This document shows positions 1 through 6,794 of a stretch of DNA of 23,492 nt, piece by piece. The translations under genes were made by a program, and so were the position numbers. The stretch comes from CAYFJO01 sp964343305 (GTDB lineage: Bacteria; Planctomycetota; Planctomycetia; Pirellulales; Pirellulaceae), in the NCBI GenBank assembly GCA_964343305.1, contig CAYFJO010000147.1:1-23492 (forward strand), written 5' to 3'. The notes under the pieces are model-generated. The model worked only from the letters and a program-made list of their open reading frames with translations, did not search any database and had not been told where the DNA came from. How positions within the stretch are numbered: the stretch's first letter is position 1; every line of letters begins with the position of its first letter.

Positions 1-836
1 AGTCCGCACTGGCTCGTCCCCTTGAACCGCGGGTGGGGTGTGAACGGGTGGTGGATGTTGGTGGTCGCCAGATACAGAAAGAAGGGTCGCGACTTGTCCT
101 GCTCGGTGCGTTTTTTGATCCAGGCGACCGCTTTCTCGGCGAAGGTCGTGCCAACGTATTCGTCCCGGTATCGCTCGTGGGCTTTCCTGGCTCCGCCGAT
201 TTTGTTGTAGCCACCTTTCTCAGGCCACTTCTGAGTGACGGAGTTTTTTCCGGAAACAAAGGGATCGGTCGGGTCGTAGTCGACGACACCATGGTTCTCG
301 ACGTAGACGAAGGGCGGACCACTATTCACGGTGGGCATTCCGAAGTAGTAGTCGAAGCCCAGCTCAAGCGGACCGGGTTTCAGCGGCTTGTTCCAGTCGG
401 TCTTGCCCTTTCCAAAGCCAAGATGCCACTTGCCGATGATGGCGGTGGCGTAGCCGGCGGATTTCATGACACTGGCCAGAGTCGGCTGCGAAGTGTCGAT
501 GGTAAGTTCCTGGTTAAAGGCAGTCGGGCCCCAGAAGTTACGCCGCAGGGGAAACCGACCGGTCATCAGGCCATAACGCGACGGCGAGCAGACGGCCGAC
601 GCAGTGTGAGCATCCGTGAAGCGTCGCCCCTCTTTCGCCAGGCGGTCGATGTTCGGCGTCTGCAGCTTTGTTGCGCCGTAACAACTCAAATCGCCGTAAC
701 CGAGATCGTCGGCATTGATCAGAATGACATTCGGCTTGTCCGCCGCGCAGAGGTGGGTCGAGCACCCAAGCACGATCATCGTAAACAGGAAAGTCAGGCC
801 GTATTGAAGCAAGTGTAAATGTCTCGTTTTGTTCAC
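1..836 (-). CDS. S1-family sulfatase, 3' end outside window
   Basis: This is the N-terminal ~278 residues of an exported sulfatase, which hydrolyses sulfate esters. I chose a GTG start at 836 because it opens a good signal peptide (MNKTRHLHLLQYGLTFLFTM...) ending near CAA/DK; the first ATG, at 779, would remove the charged n-region. VLGC at residues 22-25 could be a lipobox, so lipid anchoring is possible. The mature part begins PNVILINADDLGYGD, with the metal-binding Asp pair at 43-44. The active-site motif C-S-P-S-R is at 83-87; Cys83 is the residue expected to become formylglycine. GKWHLG follows. The gene continues leftwards out of the window, so the C-terminal third is not visible. It lies on the same strand as the two sulfatases at 1365-4297 but is separated from them by 528 bases holding gene remnants. 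The substrate cannot be told from the sequence. Confidence 0.93.
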   Translation of the reverse strand, partial: MNKTRHLHLLQYGLTFLFTMIVLGCSTHLCAADKPNVILINADDLGYGDLSCYGATKLQTPNIDRLAKEGRRFTDAHTASAVCSPSRYGLMTGRFPLRRNFWGPTAFNQELTIDTSQPTLASVMKSAGYATAIIGKWHLGFGKGKTDWNKPLKPGPLELGFDYYFGMPTVNSGPPFVYVENHGVVDYDPTDPFVSGKNSVTQKWPEKGGYNKIGGARKAHERYRDEYVGTTFAEKAVAWIKKRTEQDKSRPFFLYLATTNIHHPFTPHPRFKGTSQCG

Positions 837-992
837 AGATCCATCGATACTTATCGTCGGTGCTGTAGCACATTCGCAATACTTCAGGACAATCGCCGTC
901 CATGAACCTGGCGTGGCGGAATTGGCAGTGGTCATGATCCCAACTGGGCCTATGTCAGTGGTCGTGTCTTTGCCAAAGTCGTCAGTTTTACA

Positions 993-1022
993 GGCTTGCA
1001 AGCCCGTCGCACAAGGGGCGAC
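993..1022. repeat. Two adjacent small hairpins, REP-like
   Basis: The 12-base perfect palindrome GGCTTGCAAGCC (993-1004) is followed by GTCGC-7 nt-GCGAC (1006-1022). It lies upstream of the sulfatase starting at 836 and could be a repeat unit or a transcription end signal. Only one copy is seen in the window, so repeat status is inferred. Confidence 0.35.
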
Positions 1023-1188
1023 GAAGGCGTGATCTGTGCTGAATCCCTCTCCACACCTGCGATGGAGGCATTAGAATGGCAGGAAAGGAGACGAACCGAT
1101 GTTAGAACTAATCGCGTTGCAAATCGTTTTCACTTCGTGTGCGGCAAATCCCCCTGAATTCAGCGTTGGCGAGCACGTCGCTGCGATC

Positions 1189-1239
1189 GTCTCGAATGAT
1201 GAACAGAAACGGATGATCGGCGCGGAAGACGCAGTTGAA
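1189..1239 (-). pseudogene. Serpin C-terminal signature remnant
   Basis: The minus-strand frame just after a TGA at 1240-1242 reads FNCVFRADHPFLFIIRD. The core FRADHPFLFII (1195-1227) fits every position of the serpin signature as I know it ([LIVMFY]-x-[LIVMFYAC]-[DNQ]-[RKHQS]-[PST]-F-...). In serpins this segment lies just after the reactive-centre loop. Before it there is a stop codon and no serpin body. After it, the expected ILFLGRV-type strand is missing and the frame drifts to a TAG at 1108-1110. The piece is therefore a remnant of a protease-inhibitor gene, joined to the start of a broken sulfatase gene. A chance match is possible but unlikely at this motif strength. Confidence 0.5.
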
Positions 1240-1261
1240 TCATGTGTTCGCTGTTGAGTGG

Positions 1262-1363
1262 CGAGACGATCAACAAAATGTTGGGGCGTTCGGCGGCAGA
1301 CACCGAAATGGTACAGCCGCACGCAACGGCAGCAATCAAAATTGAAATCGTTCGATGGTTCAT
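1262..1363 (-). pseudogene. Truncated sulfatase start (signal peptide plus first strand)
   Basis: The ATG at 1363 follows the TAA of the sulfatase at 1365-2783 after a single base, an operon-like junction. The first 34 codons give a clean signal peptide (MNHRTISILIAAVACGC...SAA) and then ERPNILLIVS, the usual first beta-strand of a sulfatase. The next residues should be DDLG, but the sequence turns into PLNSEHMIQ and low-quality sequence ending at 1160. No Asp pair and no C-x-P-x-R motif follow. I read it as the 5' stub of a fourth sulfatase gene lost by deletion. The frame remains translatable as a ~67-residue exported peptide, but a function is doubtful. Confidence 0.65.
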
Positions 1364-1364
1364 A

Positions 1365-2783
1365 TTATTTGTCGATGAATTCAGGGTTAGGCCGCATCGG
1401 ATCGGCGCCGACTTGTTCGCGCCATGCTTTCAGCTTGGCATGCAGTTCTGCGACCTTGGCTGGCTCCTTGGCCGACAGTTCGTCTGTTTCACCGATGTCG
1501 TTGGCAAGGTTGTAGAGCGAAAGCTCACCGGTCTCGAAAGCTTCGATCAGCTTCCAGTCGCCTGCTCGAATGGCGCCGGATGGAAAGCTCTGTGGGTGCT
1601 GGTTGTAGTGCGGGTAGTGCCAGTAAATCGCGTTGCGATCGACGGAACCGTTGCCGGTGAGCACGGGGACAAGGCTCCGGCCATCAACGTGTTGATGTGG
1701 ACGTAACTCCTGCCCTGTGGCCGCGAGGATAGTGGGATAGAAGTCCGTGCTGGTGACCGGGTCGTGCGAAACGCTGCCTGGCTTGGCATGGCCGGGCCAT
1801 TTGGTGATGACCGGGACACGGATCCCCCCTTCGTAGTTCGATCCCTTGTTGGCCCGCAGTGGCGAATTGTCAGTCGCTTTGGCGAAGCCGCCGTTGTCAC
1901 TGGTGAAGATAACCAGCGTGCGATCGTCGAGCTTCAGTTCCCGCAACGTCTTCATCACGCGGCCCACGCTGTCGTCTACACTTTCGACCATCGCGGCATA
2001 GGCGGGGTTACCTTGCCGTTTGTCTTTGGCAACCTGCTCGTAGCGGGCAACCTTGTCCCGCTTGCCCTGCAGCGGTGTATGAACGGCGTAGTGCGACAGC
2101 ATTAGAAAAAATGGCTTGTCGGCGCTGTCGCGGATGAACCTCTCCGCTTCTTCGGCCAGCCGATCTACGAGGTAGTCGCCTGTCTTGCCGGGCAGCGGAG
2201 TTTCTTTATGTAACGTCTTACCCGTTGTCGGAATCCGCCAGCTTCCCTTGAACGGGTAGAAGTAACTGCCCGGCGCGCCGTAGTCTCGGCCCGCGATATT
2301 GACGTCGAACCCCTGATGTTCCGGGTAGTAGTACGTCTGCGTGCCGAGATGCCACTTGCCCAGGAACGCCGTGCGGTAGCCCGCCTCGCGCATGGCTTCG
2401 GCAATCGTGACTTCTTCCAGCGGCAGGTTCGAGCCATAGCGGCCCTCGCGCATTTTGTGTCGCGTGCGACTCCAACGCCCGGACGGCAACCACTGAGTGA
2501 GCAGCAAGCGTGCCGGATACTTGCCGCTCATGATCGCCGCTCGCGTGGGCGAGCAAACATTGCAGGCGGCATAGCCATCGGTGAACCGCACACCTTCGTC
2601 GGCCAATCGGTCGATGTTGGGCGTGTGGTAATAGTCGCTGCCGTAGCAGCCGAGGTCTCTCCAGCCGAGATCGTCGATGAGAATGAGCACGACGTTGGTT
2701 TTCGGGTCGTCAGCATTGACTCGGTCAGCGAGTGCCGCGCAGTTCAGCGCCAACGCTGCGAGGAGGCTTAACTTGGTTTTCAT
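1365..2783 (-). CDS. S1-family sulfatase (arylsulfatase A-like)
   Basis: This exported sulfatase of 472 residues should hydrolyse sulfate esters of polysaccharides. I chose the ATG at 2783 because it opens a typical signal peptide (MKTKLSLLAALALNC...VNA) and because it overlaps the TGA of the upstream sulfatase (TGATG). The frame is open for 59 more codons upstream, but that stretch is the shadow of the neighbouring gene. Visible motifs are VVLILIDDLGW with the metal-binding Asp pair at 37-38, the active-site C-S-P-T-R at 77-81 (Cys77 matures to formylglycine), GKWHLG, a conserved HTPLQ segment and FTSDNGG. The C-terminal part (SGAIRAGDWKLIE...LYNLANDIGE) is the normal sulfatase sub-domain. 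Length and motifs indicate a complete, active enzyme. Co-translation with the next sulfatase suggests joint action on one glycan. Confidence 0.95.
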   Translation of the reverse strand: MKTKLSLLAALALNCAALADRVNADDPKTNVVLILIDDLGWRDLGCYGSDYYHTPNIDRLADEGVRFTDGYAACNVCSPTRAAIMSGKYPARLLLTQWLPSGRWSRTRHKMREGRYGSNLPLEEVTIAEAMREAGYRTAFLGKWHLGTQTYYYPEHQGFDVNIAGRDYGAPGSYFYPFKGSWRIPTTGKTLHKETPLPGKTGDYLVDRLAEEAERFIRDSADKPFFLMLSHYAVHTPLQGKRDKVARYEQVAKDKRQGNPAYAAMVESVDDSVGRVMKTLRELKLDDRTLVIFTSDNGGFAKATDNSPLRANKGSNYEGGIRVPVITKWPGHAKPGSVSHDPVTSTDFYPTILAATGQELRPHQHVDGRSLVPVLTGNGSVDRNAIYWHYPHYNQHPQSFPSGAIRAGDWKLIEAFETGELSLYNLANDIGETDELSAKEPAKVAELHAKLKAWREQVGADPMRPNPEFIDK

Positions 2784-4297
2784 CACTGTTGTTTTCCATG
2801 TGTTACTTTGCCGGTCTTCTTGTGCGTCCACGTGAAGGCGTGCGGATCGAAGCGAAACGCGCCCTTCGTTGGGGCCGACTCCGCCCACTCTTTTGCGATC
2901 CACGCCGCGAGTTCCTGCTTGATGGCTTGGTGTTCTTCGCTTGAGGCGAGGTTGTTCCATTCGTGTGGATCGGTCTTGTGGTCGTACAGTTCCTCGCCGC
3001 AGTCGCCATAGCGGATGTAGCGGTAGTGTTCTGAGCGAACGGCGGCGTTGCCACGTTTGAACTCAATCACGGCGGGGCGTTTCCACTCAGTTTTCGGATT
3101 CCGTAATAACGGAGTAAGCGAAACGCCGTCATGGGGCTCGATCGTTTTCAGACCCGCCAGTTCGTTCAGCGTGGGATACAAACCGAGCAGACTGACGGGC
3201 CGATCGCAGACGCCCGGTTGATGACCCGGCGCGCTGATGACCAACGGCACGCGAGTCGCTTCTTCCCACAAGGTGGACTTGTGCCAGTGTTGTTTCTCGC
3301 CGAGGTGCCAGCCGTGGTCGGACCAGAGGACAATGATCGTGTTCTTCGCGTGCGGGCTTTTGTCCAGCGCATCCAGAACGCGGCCGAGCCGGGCGTCGGC
3401 ACAGGTGATACTGGCAAGGTAGGCTCGCACGGCGTGTTTCCATTTGCCAGTGCTTTTGATCGTCTCCAAGTCGCTTCGCCGCGCTTTTGCAAACTTCAGT
3501 CCCACGGGCGGCAGGTCGTCGAGGTCGTCTTCGCGCACGTTGGGCAGCACGATGTCATCGAGAGAATACAGGTCGAAGTATTTTCGCGGCGCGTACCAAG
3601 GCAGGTGTGGTCGAAACAAACCGCAGGCGAGAAAGAATGGCTTGTCCTGCTTCTTCTTGAGAAATCGCACTGCGTAATCAGTCGTCAAAGCATCGTCGTA
3701 TTCCTCGTCGGGAATGCCGAGCGATCCCCAATCATTCTCGTGGCCGAGCCCTTTTACTCCGCTGAACGGAAACCCTTTGGGATACGGCTCGTGTTTCGAC
3801 CACGGATAGTTCAGCTTGACGCTTCGAAACCAAGGATCTTCGCGAAACGTCAATCTGAAGAAGTCGTCCCACTGGTTCGGCGGATGGTTGCCCGCCGTGT
3901 GATGAAAGATCTTTCCCGCACCGACGACTCGAAAACCGTGGTTACGAAAGTGAGCCGGAATCGTGACCACGCTTGGCAGATTCGGCAGCCACCAGTGCCC
4001 GTTGTCGTACAAGCCGGTCGTGGACGGCCGCAGCCCTGTCATGATCGCCGCTCGAGATGGGGCACACTTAGGCGACGCGCAATGCGCGTTGATGAACAGC
4101 ATGCCGCGCTTTGCGAGCCGATCGATGTGCGGCGTATGAACCGTGCCCTCGTAACCGCCCAGGCAATTCACCCAGTCCTTCATGTCGTCCACGGCGAGAA
4201 ACAGGACATTAGATTTTTGTTCCGCAATGACGGAGTCCGCGAAGCCAGGCGTAAACAACAGCCACACGAATAGCAATAACAGTGACGTAGTTCTCAT
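2783..4297 (-). CDS. S1-family sulfatase, iduronate-2-sulfatase-like
   Basis: This exported sulfatase of 504 residues is the first gene of the minus-strand sulfatase run. The signal peptide is MRTTSLLLLFVWLLFTPGFA..., with cleavage near VIA/EQ. NVLFLAVDDMKDW provides the metal-binding Asp pair at 37-38. The active-site motif is C-A-P-S-R at 78-82. Later, SDHGWHLGEKQHW and ATRVPL are the pattern I associate with iduronate-2-sulfatase-like members, with GEELYDHKTDPHEWNNL near the C-terminus. That sub-grouping is from memory of the family, and the real substrate is unknown. Its TGA overlaps the ATG of the following sulfatase by one base, implying translational coupling. No strong Shine-Dalgarno is visible before the ATG. 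The promoter should lie between here and the divergent glycosidase gene, a stretch that also holds a WD40 remnant. Confidence 0.95.
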   Translation of the reverse strand: MRTTSLLLLFVWLLFTPGFADSVIAEQKSNVLFLAVDDMKDWVNCLGGYEGTVHTPHIDRLAKRGMLFINAHCASPKCAPSRAAIMTGLRPSTTGLYDNGHWWLPNLPSVVTIPAHFRNHGFRVVGAGKIFHHTAGNHPPNQWDDFFRLTFREDPWFRSVKLNYPWSKHEPYPKGFPFSGVKGLGHENDWGSLGIPDEEYDDALTTDYAVRFLKKKQDKPFFLACGLFRPHLPWYAPRKYFDLYSLDDIVLPNVREDDLDDLPPVGLKFAKARRSDLETIKSTGKWKHAVRAYLASITCADARLGRVLDALDKSPHAKNTIIVLWSDHGWHLGEKQHWHKSTLWEEATRVPLVISAPGHQPGVCDRPVSLLGLYPTLNELAGLKTIEPHDGVSLTPLLRNPKTEWKRPAVIEFKRGNAAVRSEHYRYIRYGDCGEELYDHKTDPHEWNNLASSEEHQAIKQELAAWIAKEWAESAPTKGAFRFDPHAFTWTHKKTGKVTHGKQQ

Positions 4298-4322
4298 GGG
4301 ATATCATTGTCATCATGTATTC

Positions 4323-4574
4323 GGTCCAGTGCAAACCGGCCACGGTAGGACCCAGCGCCAAAGCATGAACGGGTTTGGTGTGTTGGTTTAGACGACGAAG
4401 GAGCTCTGCTGATTCGAGATCCCAGACGCGCACCGACTGGTCAACTCCGGCGTTGACGAGGGTCCTTTCGTCCTTCAGCAGGCAAATCGCGTCGACACTT
4501 CGGGAATGCCCCTCGTGTGTGACGAGGGCTTTGTGCTTCTGTTCAAAACTCCACAGTTTGATCTCACGATCGAC
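4323..4574 (-). pseudogene. WD40-repeat protein fragment
   Basis: This open minus-strand stretch contains about two WD40 blades: DREIKLWSFEQK, then GHSRSVDAICLL...VRVWDLES, then HTKPVHALALGP. The last part resembles the repeat end of planctomycete proteins that combine a cytochrome c domain with WD40 repeats. The frame is open from a TTG at 4736 to a stop at 4209, but residues outside the repeat region look unrelated and the tail runs into the sulfatase start at 4297. A WD40 propeller needs about seven blades, so this is a fragment rather than a working protein. It fills most of the 438-base divergent gap (4298-4735) where promoters of both flanking genes are expected. Confidence 0.6.
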
Positions 4575-4735
4575 GATCTCTGGTAAATGCCCGAATTGTG
4601 CAGAATTCCCCGGCAAGCGAGAATGGGGCAGGTGGCTGAAATGACGCCGCCCATTGGCTGCCAGACAAAGCGACACGTGTAGTAAAAAGAGAAGACGAAA
4701 CGATGATGCCGATTCGACGGCGAGGTGACTCTCCA

Positions 4736-6406
4736 ATGGTTCAAAACGATAACGATTGCGAGTTCTTACATTGGTTCACGAGATGCGCGACCATACTCAC
4801 CGCGTGCATCGCCGTTGCGATCGGAGCGGCGCGCGCCGACGAGGTTTACACGGCTCGATCTAACCCGCCGACCGACGGGCTGGTTGGCTCGAACTACACG
4901 CCCGCCTACGCCGTCAATCAAGTTCATTTCTGGCACGACTTTCGCGCCGATGACGTTGACAAGGAACTGGCGGCTGCGCGAAGGCACTTCGGCATCTCGA
5001 CGCTCCGTGTGTATCTGCATGACATGAACTTTTTCCAAGAACAGAAGACGTTGATGTCGAACATCGAGACGTTTTTGACCATTTGCCAGAAGCACGGAAT
5101 CCGGCCTGGCTTCGTGTTTTTTGACGGCTGCCATCGACATGAGGGCATCTTCCTTGACAAGCCGACGACACCTATTTCCGGCTTCCACAACGGACGCTGG
5201 GCACAGTCTCCGCAGGCTCGTGACATCGATGAAGACAATCTCGAAAAGTTCAAACCGTACGTTCAGGAAATCATTAAAGCTCATCGTGACGACAAACGTG
5301 TGCTGTTCTGGGAAATCCACAACGAACCGCCACCCGGCGACGACTACCGTGATCGGCTGAAGCGAGCCGGTTATGCCTGGGCGAAGGAAGTGAACCCGAC
5401 ACAGCCGGTGCTGAACTGCGAAAAGGGCAAGCACGGCTGGGCGGATTGCGACGTGACCGACATCGTTGATTCACACGTTTACAGCAACGCCCACGGACCG
5501 CTACGGCTGTTGTCCGACATCAACCCCGAGAAAGGCACGGTGATTACCGAAGCCGGCGCCCGCTGGAAGGCGTCACGGCGAAACTTTGGCGGGCCGATTG
5601 ATATGGTCCACTGGATGACTACTCGGCGTCGGCAGGAGCTTTCGACGCCGGGCATTTATCTGTGTTGGGAACTGATGGTCGGCAACTCGAACACACGCTG
5701 GCACTGGATCGACAAGCCAGGAGCCGCTGAACCGGAGATTCCCTGGTGCGGTCTGTTGTGGCCGGACGGAACTCCAGTTTCCCTGGCCGAAGCGGAAGCT
5801 GTTCACAAATACGCAACCGGCGATTCACGCGCGCTGTTCTTTGAGCATTTTGAATTGCACAGTGACAAGGCGTGGAAGACATATCGGGCCCCGCACACGC
5901 CCGTCCGGAACGCGGCGACATTGAAGCCGGGAATCACGGTTGTTGCTGGCGACCAGAAGTGGAGCGATTACATGCTTGAAGGTCAGGTCGTAATCAAACC
6001 GGCGGGTAAGTCGAAGATCGTGGGAACGGCGGGACTGTTGTTCCGAGTGAACGGCCGTGGTGAATCGCTTGAAGAGTTGAGCGGATATGGGATCACGTTC
6101 AATAGCGAATCGCTGCGACTGAGCAAAATCAACGACGGCAAGTGGAAGATGCTGGCATCGACAGATCTAACGAAATTGAAAACTGGCACTCGCATCAACG
6201 AATGGAGCATGATCCGCGTCGAAGCCAACGGCCCGCGCATTCGTGTGTGGTTCAACCGCAGGCATCCGTCAAGCGATTCGGACAAGGGACTGCGGATTGA
6301 TTTCACGGATGACGACGAGCCGCATCTGACAGGAGCAATTGGCGCGACAGCGCGGCGAGTGACTGCGATGCTGGATAATGTCGTCGTGCTGCCGGTGGAC
6401 AAGTAG
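4736..6406 (+). CDS. Exported clan GH-A-type glycoside hydrolase with C-terminal lectin-like domain
   Basis: This is a predicted secreted glycosidase of 556 residues. The ATG at 4736 is preferred because GAGGTG lies ten bases upstream and the signal peptide (hydrophobic core ATILTACIAVAIGAARA) then starts close to the N-terminus; an ATG at 4703 is the alternative. Residues ~50-365 look like a TIM barrel. LFWEIHNEPP contains the Asn-Glu pair typical of the clan GH-A acid/base (Glu197), and TVITEAGARW offers a nucleophile (Glu272). The C-terminal part (~375-556) contains TAGLLFRVN, GYGITF and LDNVVVLP, and looks like a concanavalin/DUF1080-type jelly roll that could bind or process sugar. The gene is divergent from the sulfatase run, so it may act on the same sulfated polysaccharide. 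The family within the clan and the bond cleaved are not certain. Confidence 0.8.
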   Translation: MVQNDNDCEFLHWFTRCATILTACIAVAIGAARADEVYTARSNPPTDGLVGSNYTPAYAVNQVHFWHDFRADDVDKELAAARRHFGISTLRVYLHDMNFFQEQKTLMSNIETFLTICQKHGIRPGFVFFDGCHRHEGIFLDKPTTPISGFHNGRWAQSPQARDIDEDNLEKFKPYVQEIIKAHRDDKRVLFWEIHNEPPPGDDYRDRLKRAGYAWAKEVNPTQPVLNCEKGKHGWADCDVTDIVDSHVYSNAHGPLRLLSDINPEKGTVITEAGARWKASRRNFGGPIDMVHWMTTRRRQELSTPGIYLCWELMVGNSNTRWHWIDKPGAAEPEIPWCGLLWPDGTPVSLAEAEAVHKYATGDSRALFFEHFELHSDKAWKTYRAPHTPVRNAATLKPGITVVAGDQKWSDYMLEGQVVIKPAGKSKIVGTAGLLFRVNGRGESLEELSGYGITFNSESLRLSKINDGKWKMLASTDLTKLKTGTRINEWSMIRVEANGPRIRVWFNRRHPSSDSDKGLRIDFTDDDEPHLTGAIGATARRVTAMLDNVVVLPVDK

Positions 6407-6460
6407 GTCGGGACTCCTTCCCGACCCGGTCGCTTCGTCGGGACAGAGTCCCCACCCTAC
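6407..6460. repeat. Double hairpin directly after glycosidase stop
   Basis: Immediately after the TAG there is GTCGGGA-5 nt-TCCCGAC (6407-6425), then GGGAC-AGA-GTCCC (6440-6452), then CCACCCTACG. GTCGGGAC occurs twice as a direct repeat. The layout resembles a REP doublet and may also serve as a 3' end or terminator for the glycosidase mRNA, though there is no T-tract. I see no second full copy in the window. Confidence 0.5.
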
Positions 6461-6525
6461 GAATATCGGCTCGGCGTCAAACGCTCTGGCACATTCAAAC
6501 ACGTTAGATCGCGCATCTCAGCAGC

Positions 6526-6768
6526 ATGACGAAGGCTATCCTCAACAAACCGACGCCGGCATGGAAGGAATGCACGGTCAGGTTCCTGGATCGAACCCCA
6601 ATCCACTTTGACACGGCGCTTTGGCAACAAGCCAAGTACACTTCTACCCTGCGCAAATTGGGAGTTCAAGTCGAGATGCTCGAAATCAATCAGAATTCTC
6701 CAGACGGCGTCTTCGTCGAAGCCGACGTCGGAGTAACATGTATGAGCCTGGTTTTTGATAATGAGTAG
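6526..6768 (+). pseudogene. N-terminal fragment of dimethylargininase (DDAH)-like protein
   Basis: This 80-codon ORF reads like the first third of a DDAH/arginine-deiminase-fold hydrolase. The parts that fit are AILNKPTPAW, LWQQAKYTSTLRKLGVQVEM and PDGVFVEA, which corresponds to the family's PDSVFVED. After that the sequence leaves the family pattern (DVGVTCMSLVFDNE) and stops. The catalytic His and Cys, which lie in the missing two thirds, are absent, so the product cannot be an active enzyme. No convincing Shine-Dalgarno precedes the ATG. It lies in the 388-base gap between the glycosidase and the protease; the rest of that gap is the double hairpin and unremarkable sequence. Confidence 0.6.
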
Positions 6769-6794
6769 ACCCTTGCGTTAAGAAAGGTCGAGAA

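Larger units (their letters stand above)
837..1364. other. 528-base gap with gene remnants and small palindromes
   Basis: No intact gene is supported here. The gap contains the start of a broken sulfatase (1262-1363), a serpin-signature remnant (1189-1239) and two small hairpins (993-1022). A 52-codon plus-strand ORF at 1099-1257 has a good AAGGAG upstream, but it runs antisense to the serpin remnant and I do not call it. The promoter of the sulfatase starting at 836 should lie in 837-990, but no clear -10/-35 pair stands out. Confidence 0.6.

Noticed and set aside
33..818. 261-codon plus-strand ORF at the window start
   Set aside because: The minus strand here encodes a clear sulfatase with C-S-P-S-R and GKWHLG; the plus-strand frame has no recognisable domain.
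1099..1257. 52-residue plus-strand ORF with AAGGAG before the ATG and a lipobox-like FTSC
   Set aside because: It runs antisense to the serpin signature, shows no family resemblance and lies in a decayed stretch. The ribosome site alone is not enough; kept in mind as a possible small lipoprotein.
2784..2960. 59-codon N-terminal extension of the sulfatase at 1365-2783
   Set aside because: It overlaps the C-terminus of the upstream sulfatase in another frame. The inner ATG at 2783 gives a signal peptide and a TGATG junction.
3131..4273. 380-codon plus-strand ORF inside the third sulfatase gene
   Set aside because: It is the antisense shadow of a well-supported sulfatase with all motifs; the long open frame reflects codon composition.
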